Source: Variovorax davisae | Lineage (GTDB): Bacteria; Pseudomonadota; Gammaproteobacteria; Burkholderiales; Burkholderiaceae_C | Direction: 5' to 3' | Assembly: GCF_030316845.1 (NCBI RefSeq) | Contig: NZ_JASZYS010000007.1 | Span: 310,001-374,000 of the forward strand | Length of the DNA stretch: 64,000 nucleotides | In this document: piece after piece, positions 20,365 to 29,830 of the stretch | Layout: each line of letters starts with the position of its first letter | Position numbering within the stretch: position 1 is the first letter of the stretch | Notes under the pieces: model-generated | Database searches by the model: none | The model's input: the letters and a program-made list of their open reading frames with translations, nothing else | Told to the model about the DNA's origin: nothing | Position numbers and translations under genes: made by a program

Positions 20365-21268
20365 TCGGGGGTCCTCGATGAAGCGGTGTGGGGGCGATTC
20401 TGATCCCGCCCGTGCCCCACGTCTTGGACGAAGTTGACCTGTCGATGGGGACGTGGTTCGGCGCGCTTGGCGCCGCCCGGCGATAGGCCTCGGGGCTCAT
20501 GCCGGCGATGTCGCCGAACTCCCGGATGAAGTGGGACTGGTCGCTGTAGCCCAGCGCAAGGGCGAGTTCGGCCCAGGGCACGCTCCCGGGTGCGGTCGCC
20601 AGCAGGCGCTGGAAGCGCAGCACGCGCTGCAGGCGCTTGGGCGCCAGCCCGGCGGCCTCCTTGAAGAGGGCCGCGAAATGCCGGTGGCTGTAGCCGCTGG
20701 CGCGCACCAGTTCGCCCACCGGGACGCCGTCGGCCACGCCGCGCAGGCCCTGGGCGACCGCCGGGTGCAGGGCCAGCGGGCGTTGCGCCAGGCGCCGGAC
20801 GAGCAGGGCCTCGAACGCGGCCAGCCGGGCCGGCGCCGTGCGCAGGCCGTGCAGCAGGTCGAGCGCCTCGGCGGCGGCCGCGCCCCAGAGGGCGTCGAGC
20901 GGCGTGTGCCGTTCGGCCAGCGACGAGGCGGGCACGCCGAACAGTGCCCAGGCTGCGCCGGGGCACAGCTGCGCGCCCACCGAAGCGGTCGGCCCCCCGA
21001 CCTCCCGGGCATAGAAGGCCGAACGGGCGCCGCCCACGATGGCATGGCCCATCGTCCAGCCGGTGCCGTCGCCGGCGCCCGCAAACAGCCGCAGCGGACT
21101 GCCCGACAGCCGGAACACCAGGTGCATGTCGCCAGTCGGCAGCACGTGTTCGCGCCGAGGCGCCAGCTGGGCGAGCGCGCCCGCGGGGCCGGGCTCGCTG
21201 GCCCACATCGAGCGGACCACGAGGCGCAGCGAGGGCGGCGGAATGCGCGTGAGCAGCATGCCGGCCAT
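20351..21268 (-). CDS. AraC-family transcriptional regulator
   Basis: About 305 residues from ATG 21268. The N-terminal region (LPTGDMHLVFRLSGSPLRLF and following) resembles the small ligand-binding domain found in short AraC regulators. The C-terminal AraC domain has two helix-turn-helix units (GELVRASGYSHRHFAALFKEA and ALALGYSDQSHFIREFGDIA followed by MSPEAYRR). Other in-frame starts at 21295 and 21259 are possible and none has a clear ribosome binding site. It is divergent from the metC-like gene (start 21302) and overlaps the VOC gene. Regulation of either neighbour is an inference. Confidence 0.85.
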   Translation of the reverse strand: MAGMLLTRIPPPSLRLVVRSMWASEPGPAGALAQLAPRREHVLPTGDMHLVFRLSGSPLRLFAGAGDGTGWTMGHAIVGGARSAFYAREVGGPTASVGAQLCPGAAWALFGVPASSLAERHTPLDALWGAAAAEALDLLHGLRTAPARLAAFEALLVRRLAQRPLALHPAVAQGLRGVADGVPVGELVRASGYSHRHFAALFKEAAGLAPKRLQRVLRFQRLLATAPGSVPWAELALALGYSDQSHFIREFGDIAGMSPEAYRRAAPSAPNHVPIDRSTSSKTWGTGGIRIAPTPLHRGPPNDRP

Positions 21269-21301
21269 TGTGCGCACGATCCGGTCGACTAGCATGGAGG
21301 C

Positions 21302-22495
21302 ATGCGCAAGCCCATCACCGACCTGATCCACCATCCCTACAGCCCCCCGGCCCATTTCGCGGCGCCCCAGCCGGGCGTCTACAAGGCGTCGACCGTGTTC
21401 TTCGCCGACGTCGCCGCGATGCGCGCGCGCGACTGGCGGACCAAGGTCGGGTACACCTACGGCCTGCATGGCACGCCGACCACCTTCACGCTCGAGGAGC
21501 GGCTCGCCACGCTCGAAGGCGGCAGCGAGTGCCTGCTGGTGCCCAGCGGGCTGGCGGCGATCTCGCTGGTCTCGTTCGCGCTCCTGAAGGCCGGCGACGA
21601 GGTGCTGATCCCGGACAATGCCTACGGCCCGAACAAGGCGCTGGCGAATGGCGAGCTGGCCAATTTCGGCATCAGCCACCGGCTCTACGACGCCATGAAT
21701 CCCGCCGACCTGGCGGCCAAGCTGTCGGAACGCACCAAGCTGGTCTGGGTGGAGGCGGCCGGCTCGGTCACGATGGAGTTTCCGGACCTGCCCGCGCTGG
21801 TCGGTGCCTGCCGCGACCGGGGCGTGATCACCGCGCTCGACAACACCTGGGGCGCCGGCCTGGCCTTCGCGCCCTTCGATTTCAACGGCACGGGGCAGGG
21901 GGTCGACATCTCGGTCCATGCGCTCACCAAGTACCCGAGCGGGGGCGGCGACGTGCTGATGGGCAGCGTGGTCACGCGCGACGAGCGGCTGCACCGCGCG
22001 CTCAAGCTGAGCCACATGCGCCTGGGCTTCGGCATCGGCGTGGGCGATGTCGAGACCGTGCTGCGCTCGCTGCCGAGCCTGGCGCTGCGCTATGAGGCGC
22101 ATGACCGCAGCGCGCGCGAACTCGCCCGCTGGCTCGAAGGCCGGCCCGAGATCGCGCAGGTGCTGCATCCGGCGCTCGAGGGCTCGCCGGGCCATGCGCA
22201 CTGGCTGCGGCTGTGCGGCGCGAGCGACCTGGCGGCGGGCCTGTTCTCGGTGGTCTTCGATGCCCGCTACGGCACCGAGCAGGTCGACCGCTTCTGCGAC
22301 AGCCTGGCCTTGTTCCGGCTCGGCTACTCGTGGGGCGGGCCGATCAGCCTGGTGGTGCCCTACGACATCGGCCTGATGCGCGACGCCGCGGTCGCCCGCT
22401 GGCCCCACAAGGGCACGCTGGTGCGCTTCTCGGTCGGTCTGGAAGACGTGGACGACCTGCGCGCCGACCTGGAACAGGCGCTGGCGGCACTCTGA
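21302..22495 (+). CDS. metC: Cystathionine beta-lyase (PLP-dependent)
   Basis: Cys/Met-metabolism PLP enzyme; the MetC subgroup cleaves cystathionine to homocysteine, pyruvate and ammonia. The 397-residue protein has VYKASTVFF, TYGLHGTPTTFTLEERLATL, the substrate/PLP region VPSGLAAISLV, the DNTWGAGLAF motif and the Schiff-base lysine Lys210 in HALTKYPSGG. The LGYSWGGPISLV segment is typical of MetC rather than MetB/MetZ. GGAGG lies 2 bases before the ATG. It is transcribed away from the AraC regulator. Confidence 0.88.
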   Translation: MRKPITDLIHHPYSPPAHFAAPQPGVYKASTVFFADVAAMRARDWRTKVGYTYGLHGTPTTFTLEERLATLEGGSECLLVPSGLAAISLVSFALLKAGDEVLIPDNAYGPNKALANGELANFGISHRLYDAMNPADLAAKLSERTKLVWVEAAGSVTMEFPDLPALVGACRDRGVITALDNTWGAGLAFAPFDFNGTGQGVDISVHALTKYPSGGGDVLMGSVVTRDERLHRALKLSHMRLGFGIGVGDVETVLRSLPSLALRYEAHDRSARELARWLEGRPEIAQVLHPALEGSPGHAHWLRLCGASDLAAGLFSVVFDARYGTEQVDRFCDSLALFRLGYSWGGPISLVVPYDIGLMRDAAVARWPHKGTLVRFSVGLEDVDDLRADLEQALAAL

Positions 22496-22563
22496 GAGCG
22501 CCGCGATATCGCGTACAGTCAAGCCATGTGCAGTCACCGTGACTGTCTCGTGAAGGAGAAGCA

Positions 22564-22767
22564 GTGGCAACACCAAATTACGGCTATGAAAAGCGCCAGA
22601 AAGAACTGGCAAAGAAGAAAAAGAAGGAAGACAAGCTGAGGGAAAAGGCCAACCGCAAGCTCATGCCCAGCAGCGACGGCCTGGCGCCCGGCGATCCGGA
22701 GACCGATGTCGCATCGCTGGAACGCGATCCGCCGACGGTGCCCGAACTGCCGACCAAGAACGGCTGA
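22564..22767 (+). CDS. Small Lys-rich hypothetical protein
   Basis: A 67-residue protein with a strongly basic N-terminal half (GYEKRQKELAKKKKKEDKLR) and an acidic, Pro-rich C-terminal half (GDPETDVASLERDPPTVPEL). It starts with GTG at 22564 behind a strong AAGGAG. No membrane segment or known domain is seen. It ends before a bidirectional terminator. The good ribosome binding site, charge segregation and flanking regulatory signals support a real gene. Function unknown; the basic segment could bind nucleic acid or ribosomes. Confidence 0.8.
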   Translation: MATPNYGYEKRQKELAKKKKKEDKLREKANRKLMPSSDGLAPGDPETDVASLERDPPTVPELPTKNG

Positions 22768-22793
22768 GCCGTTCCGGACCTCCCGCCCGAATG

Positions 22794-22830
22794 AAAAAGC
22801 CGCCGCGGCCCAGCGCCGCGGCGGCTTTTT
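22794..22830. terminator. Bidirectional intrinsic terminator
   Basis: A perfect 16-base stem, AAAAAGCCGCCGCGGC (22794-22809) and its complement GCCGCGGCGGCTTTTT (22815-22830), around the loop CCAGC. The A tract and T tract make it work in both directions. It lies between the converging small Lys-rich gene and the GDSL esterase gene. Confidence 0.92.
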
Positions 22831-22862
22831 GCTTGCCTGATCCGAAACCGGCCGCCGGCCGG

Positions 22863-23516
22863 CTATTTCGGCAGCATCTTGCGCAAGACCGGCCAGACGT
22901 TGTCGAGCATGCGCGGCTGGGCGGCGGCGGTCGGGTGGATGCGGTCGGCCTGGAACAGCACCGCCGCATCGGGCCCGTCGGCGATGCCTTTCAGCAGGAA
23001 GGGAACCACGGGCGCCTTGGTCGCCGCCGCCACCTTGGCGAAGATGGCCTCGAAGCGGCGCGTGTAGTCGCTGCCGTAGTTCGGCGGCACCTGGATGCCG
23101 ACCAGCAGCACCTGGGCGCCCGCGGCCTGTGCGGCCTTGGTCATCTGCAGCAGGTTGTCCTCGGTGCCGGCCAGCGGCAGGCCGCGCAGGGCGTCGTTGG
23201 CGCCGAGTTCGAGCACCACGTGCGTCGGCTGGTGCTGCGACAGCAGGTTGGGCAGCCGGGCCCGGCCCCCGGCGCTGGTGTCGCCGCTGATGCTGGCGTT
23301 GACGACCGTAGCCGCGATCTTCTGTTCGGCCAGCCGCCTGTCGAGCAGCGGCACCCAGCCTTCGCCGCGCTTGAGGCCGTACTCGGCCGACAGCGAGTCG
23401 CCGACCACCAGGATCAGAGGCGGTTTGCCCGCTGCCGCCTGCGCGCCGGCGGCCGGCCATGACCCTGCATTCGCGACCAGCGCGGCGCTCAAGATAAAGT
23501 GACGTCGATTCACCAC
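22863..23516 (-). CDS. Periplasmic arylesterase/lysophospholipase, GDSL (TesA-like)
   Basis: SGNH/GDSL hydrolase, TesA-like, expected to hydrolyse esters or acyl-CoA in the periplasm. About 217 residues from the GTG at 23516: signal peptide (RRHFILSAALVANAG, cleavage near AQA), block I VVGDSLSAEYG with the Ser nucleophile, block II with Gly in SISGDTSAGG, block III GANDALRG and block V DRIHP with Asp and His. The start is uncertain: AAGG is well placed for GTG 23516, whereas ATG 23531 would overlap the divergent ABC gene start. The divergent TesA/YbbA arrangement is conserved in proteobacteria. Confidence 0.87.
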   Translation of the reverse strand: MVNRRHFILSAALVANAGSWPAAGAQAAAGKPPLILVVGDSLSAEYGLKRGEGWVPLLDRRLAEQKIAATVVNASISGDTSAGGRARLPNLLSQHQPTHVVLELGANDALRGLPLAGTEDNLLQMTKAAQAAGAQVLLVGIQVPPNYGSDYTRRFEAIFAKVAAATKAPVVPFLLKGIADGPDAAVLFQADRIHPTAAAQPRMLDNVWPVLRKMLPK

Positions 23517-23529
23517 GCGAAACCTTTCC

Positions 23530-24240
<711 letters not shown>

Positions 24241-24254
24241 ACTGCGGGAGAGCC

Positions 24255-24437
24255 ATGCCCAGACCTTCGAAAGACAGCGACGAGGAAGACGACACCGCCT
24301 TCGGCGGGCTGGCGCCTCGCAGCGGGCCGCAGGCCGAGCCCCTGGCCCGCAAGCCGTCCCGATGGGGCCGCTGGGCGGCGGTCGCCGCCGGACTGTTGCT
24401 GCTGTGCCTGCTGCTCTATCTCGCCGGGGCTCGATAA
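24255..24437 (+). CDS. Small single-pass membrane protein
   Basis: A 60-residue protein with an acidic, polar N-terminus (PRPSKDSDEEDDTAFGG), a basic stretch (ARKPSRWGRW) and one membrane helix near the C-terminus (AAVAAGLLLLCLLLYLAG). GGGAG lies 5 bases before ATG 24255. Basic residues before the helix suggest a cytoplasmic N-terminus. It lies 14 bases after the ABC ATPase and 7 bases before rlmB. No family is recognised; it is probably a lineage-specific small protein. Confidence 0.7.
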   Translation: MPRPSKDSDEEDDTAFGGLAPRSGPQAEPLARKPSRWGRWAAVAAGLLLLCLLLYLAGAR

Positions 24438-24444
24438 TCCCCGC

Positions 24445-25191
24445 ATGTCTTCCCCCAAAGTGATTTTCGGCTTCCATGCCGTGGGCGTGCGCATCAAGAC
24501 CGCGCCCCGATCGGTGATCGAGGTGCTGTTCGATGCCAGCCGGCGCGATGCGCGCATGCGGCAGTTCGTCGCCCGGGCCCAGGAGGCCGGCGTGCGGCTG
24601 GTCGAGGCCGATGGCCTGCGCCTGTCGAAGCTGAGCGGCAGCCACGGCCACCAGGGCGTGGCGGCGCGGGTCGAGCCGGTCGCCCAGACCCATTCGCTCG
24701 ACGAACTGCTGGAGGGCCTGGAAGCCGCGGGCACGGTGCCGCTGCTGCTGGTGCTCGACGGCGTCACCGACCCGCACAACCTGGGCGCCTGCCTGCGCGT
24801 CGCCGACGGCGCCGGGGCCCATGCGGTGATCGCGCCGAAGGACCACGCCGCCGGCATCAACGCCACCGTGGCCAAGGTGGCGAGCGGCGCGGCCGAGACG
24901 GTGCCGTACTTCATGGTGACCAACCTGGCGCGCACCCTGGGCGAACTCAAGGAGCGCAACATCTGGTGCGTCGGCACCAGCGACGATGCGCCCGGCACGC
25001 TCTACCAGAGCGACCTGCGGCGGCCGCTGGCGCTGGTGCTCGGCGCCGAAGGCGAGGGCATGCGGCAGCTCACGCGCAAGACCTGCGACGAGCTGATCAG
25101 CATCCCGATGGCGGGCGCCGTCGAAAGCCTCAACGTGTCGGTGGCGAGCGGTGTCTGCCTGTACGAGGCGATGCGCCAGCGGCTGGGCTAA
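24445..25191 (+). CDS. rlmB: 23S rRNA (guanosine-2'-O)-methyltransferase RlmB
   Basis: SpoU-family (SPOUT) methyltransferase that 2'-O-methylates G2251 in the peptidyl-transferase loop of 23S rRNA. The 248-residue protein has an N-terminal substrate-binding domain (FGFHAVGVRIK) and the trefoil-knot domain with LDGVTDPHNLGACLRVADG, LALVLGAEGEGM and SIPMAGAVESLNVSVA motifs. The ATG is 7 bases after the previous stop. A GATAAT hexamer at 24433-24438 precedes the ATG so closely that any transcript from it would be leaderless. Its end overlaps the converging DUF3237 gene by 4 bases. Confidence 0.94.
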   Translation: MSSPKVIFGFHAVGVRIKTAPRSVIEVLFDASRRDARMRQFVARAQEAGVRLVEADGLRLSKLSGSHGHQGVAARVEPVAQTHSLDELLEGLEAAGTVPLLLVLDGVTDPHNLGACLRVADGAGAHAVIAPKDHAAGINATVAKVASGAAETVPYFMVTNLARTLGELKERNIWCVGTSDDAPGTLYQSDLRRPLALVLGAEGEGMRQLTRKTCDELISIPMAGAVESLNVSVASGVCLYEAMRQRLG

Positions 25192-25661
25192 AGACTGAAG
25201 AAGCGCATCACCACCTCGGCCGGATGCCGCACCCCGACGCCGACGAAGACGCGCTCGCTGATCCAGCCCAGCGCCTTCGAAGCGGTCTCGAAGCGCGGCT
25301 GGCAGCGGAAATAGACCTGCGCCGGGTCGACCGGCTCGCCGCGCAGCAGCCGGGCCATGACCTCGGCCGGCGCCGCGCGAACCGCATGGTTCTGGACGTA
25401 GATCAGGTCGCCGGCATCGGTCTCGAGGCCGTAGCGGGCATCGAGTTCGGACAGGGTGTCGCTGACGATCCACTGGAAATCGGTGCCGCCCGGAAGCACC
25501 CGGGCGGTCCAGCCGTCGCCGCGGGCTTCGCCGCCGGTGATCGGCACCAGCCGGCGCATGCCGCGCGGGCCGCGGCTCAGGACTTCGGGCCGCCCGACCT
25601 CCACCCGGAGATCGGCGAAATGGGCGAGCGTGGGCGGGGCGAGGGGGTCGTTGGGATTCAT
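25188..25661 (-). CDS. DUF3237 domain-containing protein
   Basis: A 157-residue protein matching the DUF3237 pattern: an N-terminal HFADLRVEVG segment, GPRGMRRLVPITGGEARGDG, DTLSELDARYGLETDAGDLI and a C-terminal YFRCQPRFETAS block with FVGVGVR. The function of the family is not established. It is cytoplasmic by lack of a leader. It converges on rlmB with overlapping stop codons and lies 35 bases downstream of the small membrane-protein gene on the same strand. Confidence 0.82.
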   Translation of the reverse strand: MNPNDPLAPPTLAHFADLRVEVGRPEVLSRGPRGMRRLVPITGGEARGDGWTARVLPGGTDFQWIVSDTLSELDARYGLETDAGDLIYVQNHAVRAAPAEVMARLLRGEPVDPAQVYFRCQPRFETASKALGWISERVFVGVGVRHPAEVVMRFFSL

Positions 25662-25695
25662 CCCGCGAGCGTAGCGCGGCTGGCGGCCGCCAGGG

Positions 25696-25866
25696 TCAGG
25701 AAGGGTCCTTGCCGCGCGTGCGGCCGACGCCGCTGAAGATGCCGATCCCCAGCAGGATCAGGGCGCCGATGCCGATGTAGAGCGTCGGCACGCCGGCCAC
25801 CGAGGCGGCCCAGCCGACGCCGGCCAGGAAGATCAGGAAGCCGAACATGTAGAGGGCGAAGGACAT
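25696..25866 (-). CDS. Small hydrophobic membrane protein
   Basis: A 56-residue protein with two hydrophobic stretches (MSFALYMFGFLIFLAGVGWA and LYIGIGALILLGIGIFSG) and a basic C-terminus (RTRGKDPS). GGAG lies 8 bases upstream of ATG 25866. Similar short two-helix proteins are common in Burkholderiales, but no function is known. It lies between the aldo/keto reductase gene and the DUF3237 gene on the same strand. Confidence 0.75.
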   Translation of the reverse strand: MSFALYMFGFLIFLAGVGWAASVAGVPTLYIGIGALILLGIGIFSGVGRTRGKDPS

Positions 25867-25958
25867 GGTTGTTGCTCCGGGTCTGGGAATCGACCCAGTC
25901 TGCCTTCGCGCGCATCCGCCGGCGGCGGCCGCGGCCGCCAATCCGTGTCGGAACGAGC

Positions 25959-26933
25959 CTACCGTCCGGCCGTGGCGGCGGGCTCGGCGCTCGCCGCGTC
26001 CAGCGCCGCGATCGTCTCGGGCGCCAGCTGCAGCGTGGCCGCCGCGACCAGCTCCTCCAGCTGCTTCAGCGAACTCGCGCTGGCGATCGGCGCCGTGACC
26101 GCCGGCCGTGCGATCTGCCAGGCGATCGCCACCTGGCCCGGGGTCGCGCCATGGTGCTTGGCGGCGGCGTCGAGCGCGTCGAGGATGCGCAGTCCGCGCG
26201 GGTTCAGGTACTTCTTGATGGTGCTGCCGCCGCGTGCGCTTTTGGCCGCGTCCGCCGGGCTGCGGTACTTGCCGGTCAGGAAGCCGGCGGCGAGCGCATA
26301 GAAATTGATCACGCCGACGCCGCGCGCGAGGCACAGGGGCTCGAGCGCATCCTCGAACACCGCCCGGTCGCAGAGGTTGTACAGCGGCTGCAGGCTCTCG
26401 TAGCGCGGCAGGCCCAGCTGCTCGGCCACGTCCAGCGCCTCGGCCAGCCGCGGGGCGCTGAAGTTCGAGGCCCCGATCGCGCGCACCTTGCCGGCCTTGA
26501 TCAGCGCCGCGAAGGCTTGCGCGGTGTCGGCCAGCGGCGTGTCCGGGTTGTCGTCGTGCGATTGGTAGAGGTCGATGTGATCGGTCTGGAGGCGCCGCAG
26601 CGAGGCATCGACGGCGTCGTGGATGTAGGCCGGCGACAGGCCCTTCTTGCCTTCGCCCATCGGCTTGCCGAGCTTGGTCGCGAGCACCACGCGGTTGCGC
26701 TTGCCGGTCTGGCGCAGCCACTTGCCGATGATCGTCTCGGACTCGCCGCCGCTGTGGCCGGGCACCCAGCTGGAATAGACGTCGGCGGTGTCGATGAAGT
26801 TGAAGCCGGCGTCGAGCCAGGCGTCGAGCAGCCGGAACGACAGCGCTTCGTCGACGGTCCAGCCGAACACGTTGCCGCCGAAGGCCAGCGGCGAAACCTG
26901 GAGGCCCGAGCGGCCGAGGGGTCGGAGTTGCAT
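25959..26933 (-). CDS. Aldo/keto reductase
   Basis: NADPH-dependent (beta/alpha)8 oxidoreductase acting on an unknown carbonyl compound. The 324-residue protein has the AKR catalytic elements: FIDTADVYS with Asp and Tyr, [10 protein letters not shown] with Lys, and [15 protein letters not shown] with His. [14 protein letters not shown] follows, and the C-terminal cofactor segment has [16 protein letters not shown]. It is in the YajO/Tas-like group rather than the eukaryotic AKR1 group. It is 24 bases upstream of nothing else obvious and lies downstream of the chromate transporter genes on the same strand. Confidence 0.9.
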   Translation of the reverse strand: MQLRPLGRSGLQVSPLAFGGNVFGWTVDEALSFRLLDAWLDAGFNFIDTADVYSSWVPGHSGGESETIIGKWLRQTGKRNRVVLATKLGKPMGEGKKGLSPAYIHDAVDASLRRLQTDHIDLYQSHDDNPDTPLADTAQAFAALIKAGKVRAIGASNFSAPRLAEALDVAEQLGLPRYESLQPLYNLCDRAVFEDALEPLCLARGVGVINFYALAAGFLTGKYRSPADAAKSARGGSTIKKYLNPRGLRILDALDAAAKHHGATPGQVAIAWQIARPAVTAPIASASSLKQLEELVAAATLQLAPETIAALDAASAEPAATAGR

Positions 26934-26957
26934 GAAGAAAAAACCTTGAAAGGGAGG

Positions 26958-27557
26958 TCAGACGAAACCCAGGGCGCCCAGCAGGGCCCCGGCGCCCAGC
27001 AGCCACAGCAGGTGGATGCGGGTGCGCCAGACGATAAACGCGGCCGCGCCGGTCAGCAGCCACAGGTGCCAGGCGGGCGCGTTGCCAGCATGGTTTCCGC
27101 CCGCCAGCACCCAGCCGGTGGCCACCAGCAGGCCGATGACGATCGGCGCCATGCCCTGCTTGAAGGCGCGCACGCCGCGCCGGCTGCGGTTGCGGTGGCC
27201 CCAGCGGGTGGCGAAGTAGGTCAGGGTGGTGCTCGGCAGCATGATGCCGACCATGGTGATCGCGAGGCCCAGCAGGCCCAGCAGCCAGGCCTGCGGGCCG
27301 GCTTCGATGCCGCCGCCGGCGTTGAGCCCGACGTTCCAGCCCATCAGCGCCACGAACAGCACGTTGGGGCCCGGGGCGGCCTGGGCGATGGCGACCGAGG
27401 AGCTGAACTGGGCGTCGGTGAGCCAGCGGTGGTCGCTGACCAGGAAGCGGTGCATGTCGGGCACCGTGGTGATGGCGCCGCTGATCGACAGCAGCGAGAG
27501 CATCAGGTACTGGGCGAAGAGCGCGAGCCAGTCCTGCCAGTGCATGACGATGGTCAT
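26958..27557 (-). CDS. Chromate transporter, half-size (second gene)
   Basis: A 199-residue CHR-family membrane protein with about five to six hydrophobic segments and the family motifs [16 protein letters not shown] and [19 protein letters not shown]. Half-size CHR proteins work as pairs of opposite topology, exporting chromate or related oxyanions. Its ATG overlaps the stop of the upstream half gene by 4 bases (ATGA). The alternative ATG at 27545 would give a protein 4 residues shorter. No chromate regulator gene is adjacent. Confidence 0.88.
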   Translation of the reverse strand: MTIVMHWQDWLALFAQYLMLSLLSISGAITTVPDMHRFLVSDHRWLTDAQFSSSVAIAQAAPGPNVLFVALMGWNVGLNAGGGIEAGPQAWLLGLLGLAITMVGIMLPSTTLTYFATRWGHRNRSRRGVRAFKQGMAPIVIGLLVATGWVLAGGNHAGNAPAWHLWLLTGAAAFIVWRTRIHLLWLLGAGALLGALGFV

Positions 27558-28144
27558 GGCGCGATCTTTCGCCAGGTCCAGGTGCAGGCCGCGCCGCCGA
27601 CCACCAGCAGCACCCAGCCGAGCGGGATGCGGGCGAAGGCGATCGCGGCGAAGACCACGGCGACCAGCACCAGGCAGGCGGCGAAGCCGAGCGGGTGCCG
27701 GCGCAACTGGGGGATCAGCTTGATGCCTGTGGCGGCGATCAGGCCGCCGGCGACCGCGCCCATGCCGCGCAGCGCGCCCGCGACCTGGGGGTTGCCGGCG
27801 TAGTGGGCATAGAGCACCGCCAGCGCCAGGATCACGGCCAGCGGCACCGTCAGCATGCCGGCCACCGCCGCGATCGCGCCGCGCAGGCCGAAGTGGCGGT
27901 CGCCGATCATCAGCGCCAGGTTGATCACGTTGGGGCCCGGCAGCACCTGGGCGACGGCCCAGTCCTCGAGGAACTCCTCGGGGGTGAGCCAGCGCTTCTT
28001 TTCGACCATCTCGCGCTGGACGATCGCCAGCACGCCGCCGAAGCCCTGCAGGGCCAGCCAGGTGCAGGAAACGAACAGGTCGCGCGGGGATTGGGGGCGC
28101 GGGCGGTCGGACGCCGCTGGCGCAGGTGTAGAGGCCGGATCCAT
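27554..28144 (-). CDS. Chromate transporter, half-size (first gene)
   Basis: A 196-residue CHR-family protein with the conserved FGGVLAIVQREMVEKKRWLT and WAVAQVLPGPNVINLALMIG segments and several membrane helices. It is the partner of the downstream half-size protein, with which it overlaps by 4 bases. The N-terminus (MDPASTPAPAASDRPRPQ) is a short Pro/Ala-rich cytoplasmic leader. Chromate, sulfate-like or other oxyanion export is inferred from the family. It is divergent from the YihY-like gene starting about 85 bases away. Confidence 0.88.
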   Translation of the reverse strand: MDPASTPAPAASDRPRPQSPRDLFVSCTWLALQGFGGVLAIVQREMVEKKRWLTPEEFLEDWAVAQVLPGPNVINLALMIGDRHFGLRGAIAAVAGMLTVPLAVILALAVLYAHYAGNPQVAGALRGMGAVAGGLIAATGIKLIPQLRRHPLGFAACLVLVAVVFAAIAFARIPLGWVLLVVGGAACTWTWRKIAP

Positions 28145-28228
28145 GTGGGGCGATTATCGTGGGCCGTGCCGCCGCCGAGGCGCACTGTCCCACGTGCCGC
28201 GCCCCAAGTTGCTGCCAAACTCCCGCCC

Positions 28229-29161
28229 ATGAACGCACGCTCGCTCTTCCAGCTCTGCAAGGATTCGGTCGCCTCGTGGCGGGCCGACTACGCCCCCAGC
28301 ATGGGCGCCGCGCTGGCTTACTACACGGTGTTCTCGGTCGCGCCGCTGATCCTCATCGTCATCTCCGTGGTCGGCCTGGTGTTCGGCCGGGAGGCGGCCC
28401 GCGGGGAGATCTTCGTTCAGCTCTCGGGGCTGATGGGCGCCGACGGCGCGCGGGCGGTGCAGTCGATGCTCGAAGCCCTCAACAAGCCGACCCAGGGCGT
28501 GGTCGCCACCGTGGCTGGCCTCGGCCTGGTGGTCGTCGGCGCCACCACGGTCTTCGGTGAACTGCAGGACGCGTTCGACCGCATCTGGCGGGCGCCGGTG
28601 CGGGACGAGGGCGGCGGGGTACTGTCGCTGCTGCGCACGCGGCTGCTCTCCTTCAGCATGATCATGGGCATCGGCTTCCTGCTGATCGTGTCGCTGGTGG
28701 TCAATGCGGCGCTGGCGGCGCTGGGCGAATGGTGGGCGCCGCTGTTCGGTGGCTGGGCCACGCTGGCCCAGCACGTCAATTCGGCCTTCGGCTTCGTGAT
28801 CGTGACGGTCGGCTTCGCGATGATCTACAAGGTCATGCCGCGGGTCAGCGTGCAGTGGCGCGACGTCTGGGTGGGGGCCGCAGTGACGGCGGTGCTGTTC
28901 ACGGTCGGCAAGTACCTGATCGGCCTGTACATCGGCACCACCGGCGTCGCCTCGGGCTACGGCGCCGCCGGCTCGCTGGTGGTGGTGCTGGTGTGGGTCT
29001 ACTACTCGGCCCAGATCTTCCTGCTGGGCGTCGAGTTCACCTGGGTCTATGCCCACACCCACGGCTCGCTGAAGGGGGTGCCCCGGCCGGCGCCCGGGCG
29101 TTCGCCGATGCGGCCCGAAGAGGCGGCGCGGCCGGCGGTGCGCGAGTCCGCCGACGGCTAG
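28229..29161 (+). CDS. YihY/virulence factor BrkB family membrane protein
   Basis: Integral membrane protein of 310 residues with about six helices, matching YihY/BrkB (once misnamed RNase BN). Diagnostic segments are MGAALAYYTVFSVAPLILIV, GVVATVAGLGLVVVGATTVF, FGELQDAFDRIWRAPVR and the C-terminal VYYSAQIFLLGVEFTWVYA. The ATG at 28229 is chosen because the upstream in-frame extension is antisense to the chromate transporter gene. The function is not firmly known; BrkB was linked to serum resistance in Bordetella, and other members are proposed exporters. Confidence 0.9.
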   Translation: MNARSLFQLCKDSVASWRADYAPSMGAALAYYTVFSVAPLILIVISVVGLVFGREAARGEIFVQLSGLMGADGARAVQSMLEALNKPTQGVVATVAGLGLVVVGATTVFGELQDAFDRIWRAPVRDEGGGVLSLLRTRLLSFSMIMGIGFLLIVSLVVNAALAALGEWWAPLFGGWATLAQHVNSAFGFVIVTVGFAMIYKVMPRVSVQWRDVWVGAAVTAVLFTVGKYLIGLYIGTTGVASGYGAAGSLVVVLVWVYYSAQIFLLGVEFTWVYAHTHGSLKGVPRPAPGRSPMRPEEAARPAVRESADG

Positions 29162-29176
29162 ACCCCTGCGGCGCGG

Positions 29177-29722
29177 TCAGCCCGAGAAGCCGCCTTCGTC
29201 CAGGAACTGCTGCTCTTCGGGCGAGCTCTGGCGCCCCAGCGCCCGGTTGCGATGAGGAAAGCGGCCGAAGCGCGCGACGATGTCGCGGTGCAGCACGGCG
29301 AAGCGCTGCGTGTTGGCGTCGAGCGCGCGGTTCAGCGCGACCGAGCGTTCCTGGTCGGCCAAGGCCTCGGAGTGCATGAAGGGCAGGTAGAAAAACGCCC
29401 GCAGCGCCGGTTCGACCTGCTGGTCGAAGCCGGCCGCGAGCGCCGCCCGCGCGATCGCCAGCGCCTTGCCGTCGGTCGCGAACATGTGGCCGCTGCCGCG
29501 CCAGGCGTTGCGCGGCAGCTGGTCCAGCAGCACCAGCAGCGCCAATGCGCCTTCGGCGTCGGCCGCCCAGTGGTCGAGTTCGCCGGTGGCGGCCAGGTGG
29601 TGCGCGGCCTCGAAGCGGGTCTTGAAATCGGCATCGAAGGCGTCGTTCTTCGCGAACCAGCGCTGCGGGCCGGCCGCGCGCCAGAAGGCCGCGACGGCGC
29701 CGGGGGAGGGAAGGTCGGTCAT
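29177..29722 (-). CDS. DUF924 family protein
   Basis: A 181-residue all-helical protein of the DUF924 family. It has FWRAAGPQRWFAKNDAFDAD at the N-terminus, LLVLLDQLPRNAWRGSGHMF in the centre, LRAFFYLPFMHSEALADQER, and GRFPHRNRALGRQSSPEE near the end. The fold is TPR-like and the function unknown. ATG 29722 is preferred because the upstream in-frame extension lacks family sequence. It converges on the YihY-like gene with a gap of 15 bases. Confidence 0.85.
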   Translation of the reverse strand: MTDLPSPGAVAAFWRAAGPQRWFAKNDAFDADFKTRFEAAHHLAATGELDHWAADAEGALALLVLLDQLPRNAWRGSGHMFATDGKALAIARAALAAGFDQQVEPALRAFFYLPFMHSEALADQERSVALNRALDANTQRFAVLHRDIVARFGRFPHRNRALGRQSSPEEQQFLDEGGFSG

Positions 29723-29830
29723 GGGCGGGATGATGCCATCCGGGAGAGGCCAAAGTCGGGGCGGTGGCCGACAGCGCACGGGCCCGGTGCTGCCTAAGCT
29801 GGGTGGGTCACAACCAGATGGAGATCAGCC

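Noticed and set aside
24433..24438. GATAAT before rlmB as a leaderless promoter
   Set aside because: The hexamer includes the TAA stop of the preceding gene and has no matching -35, so it may be coincidental.
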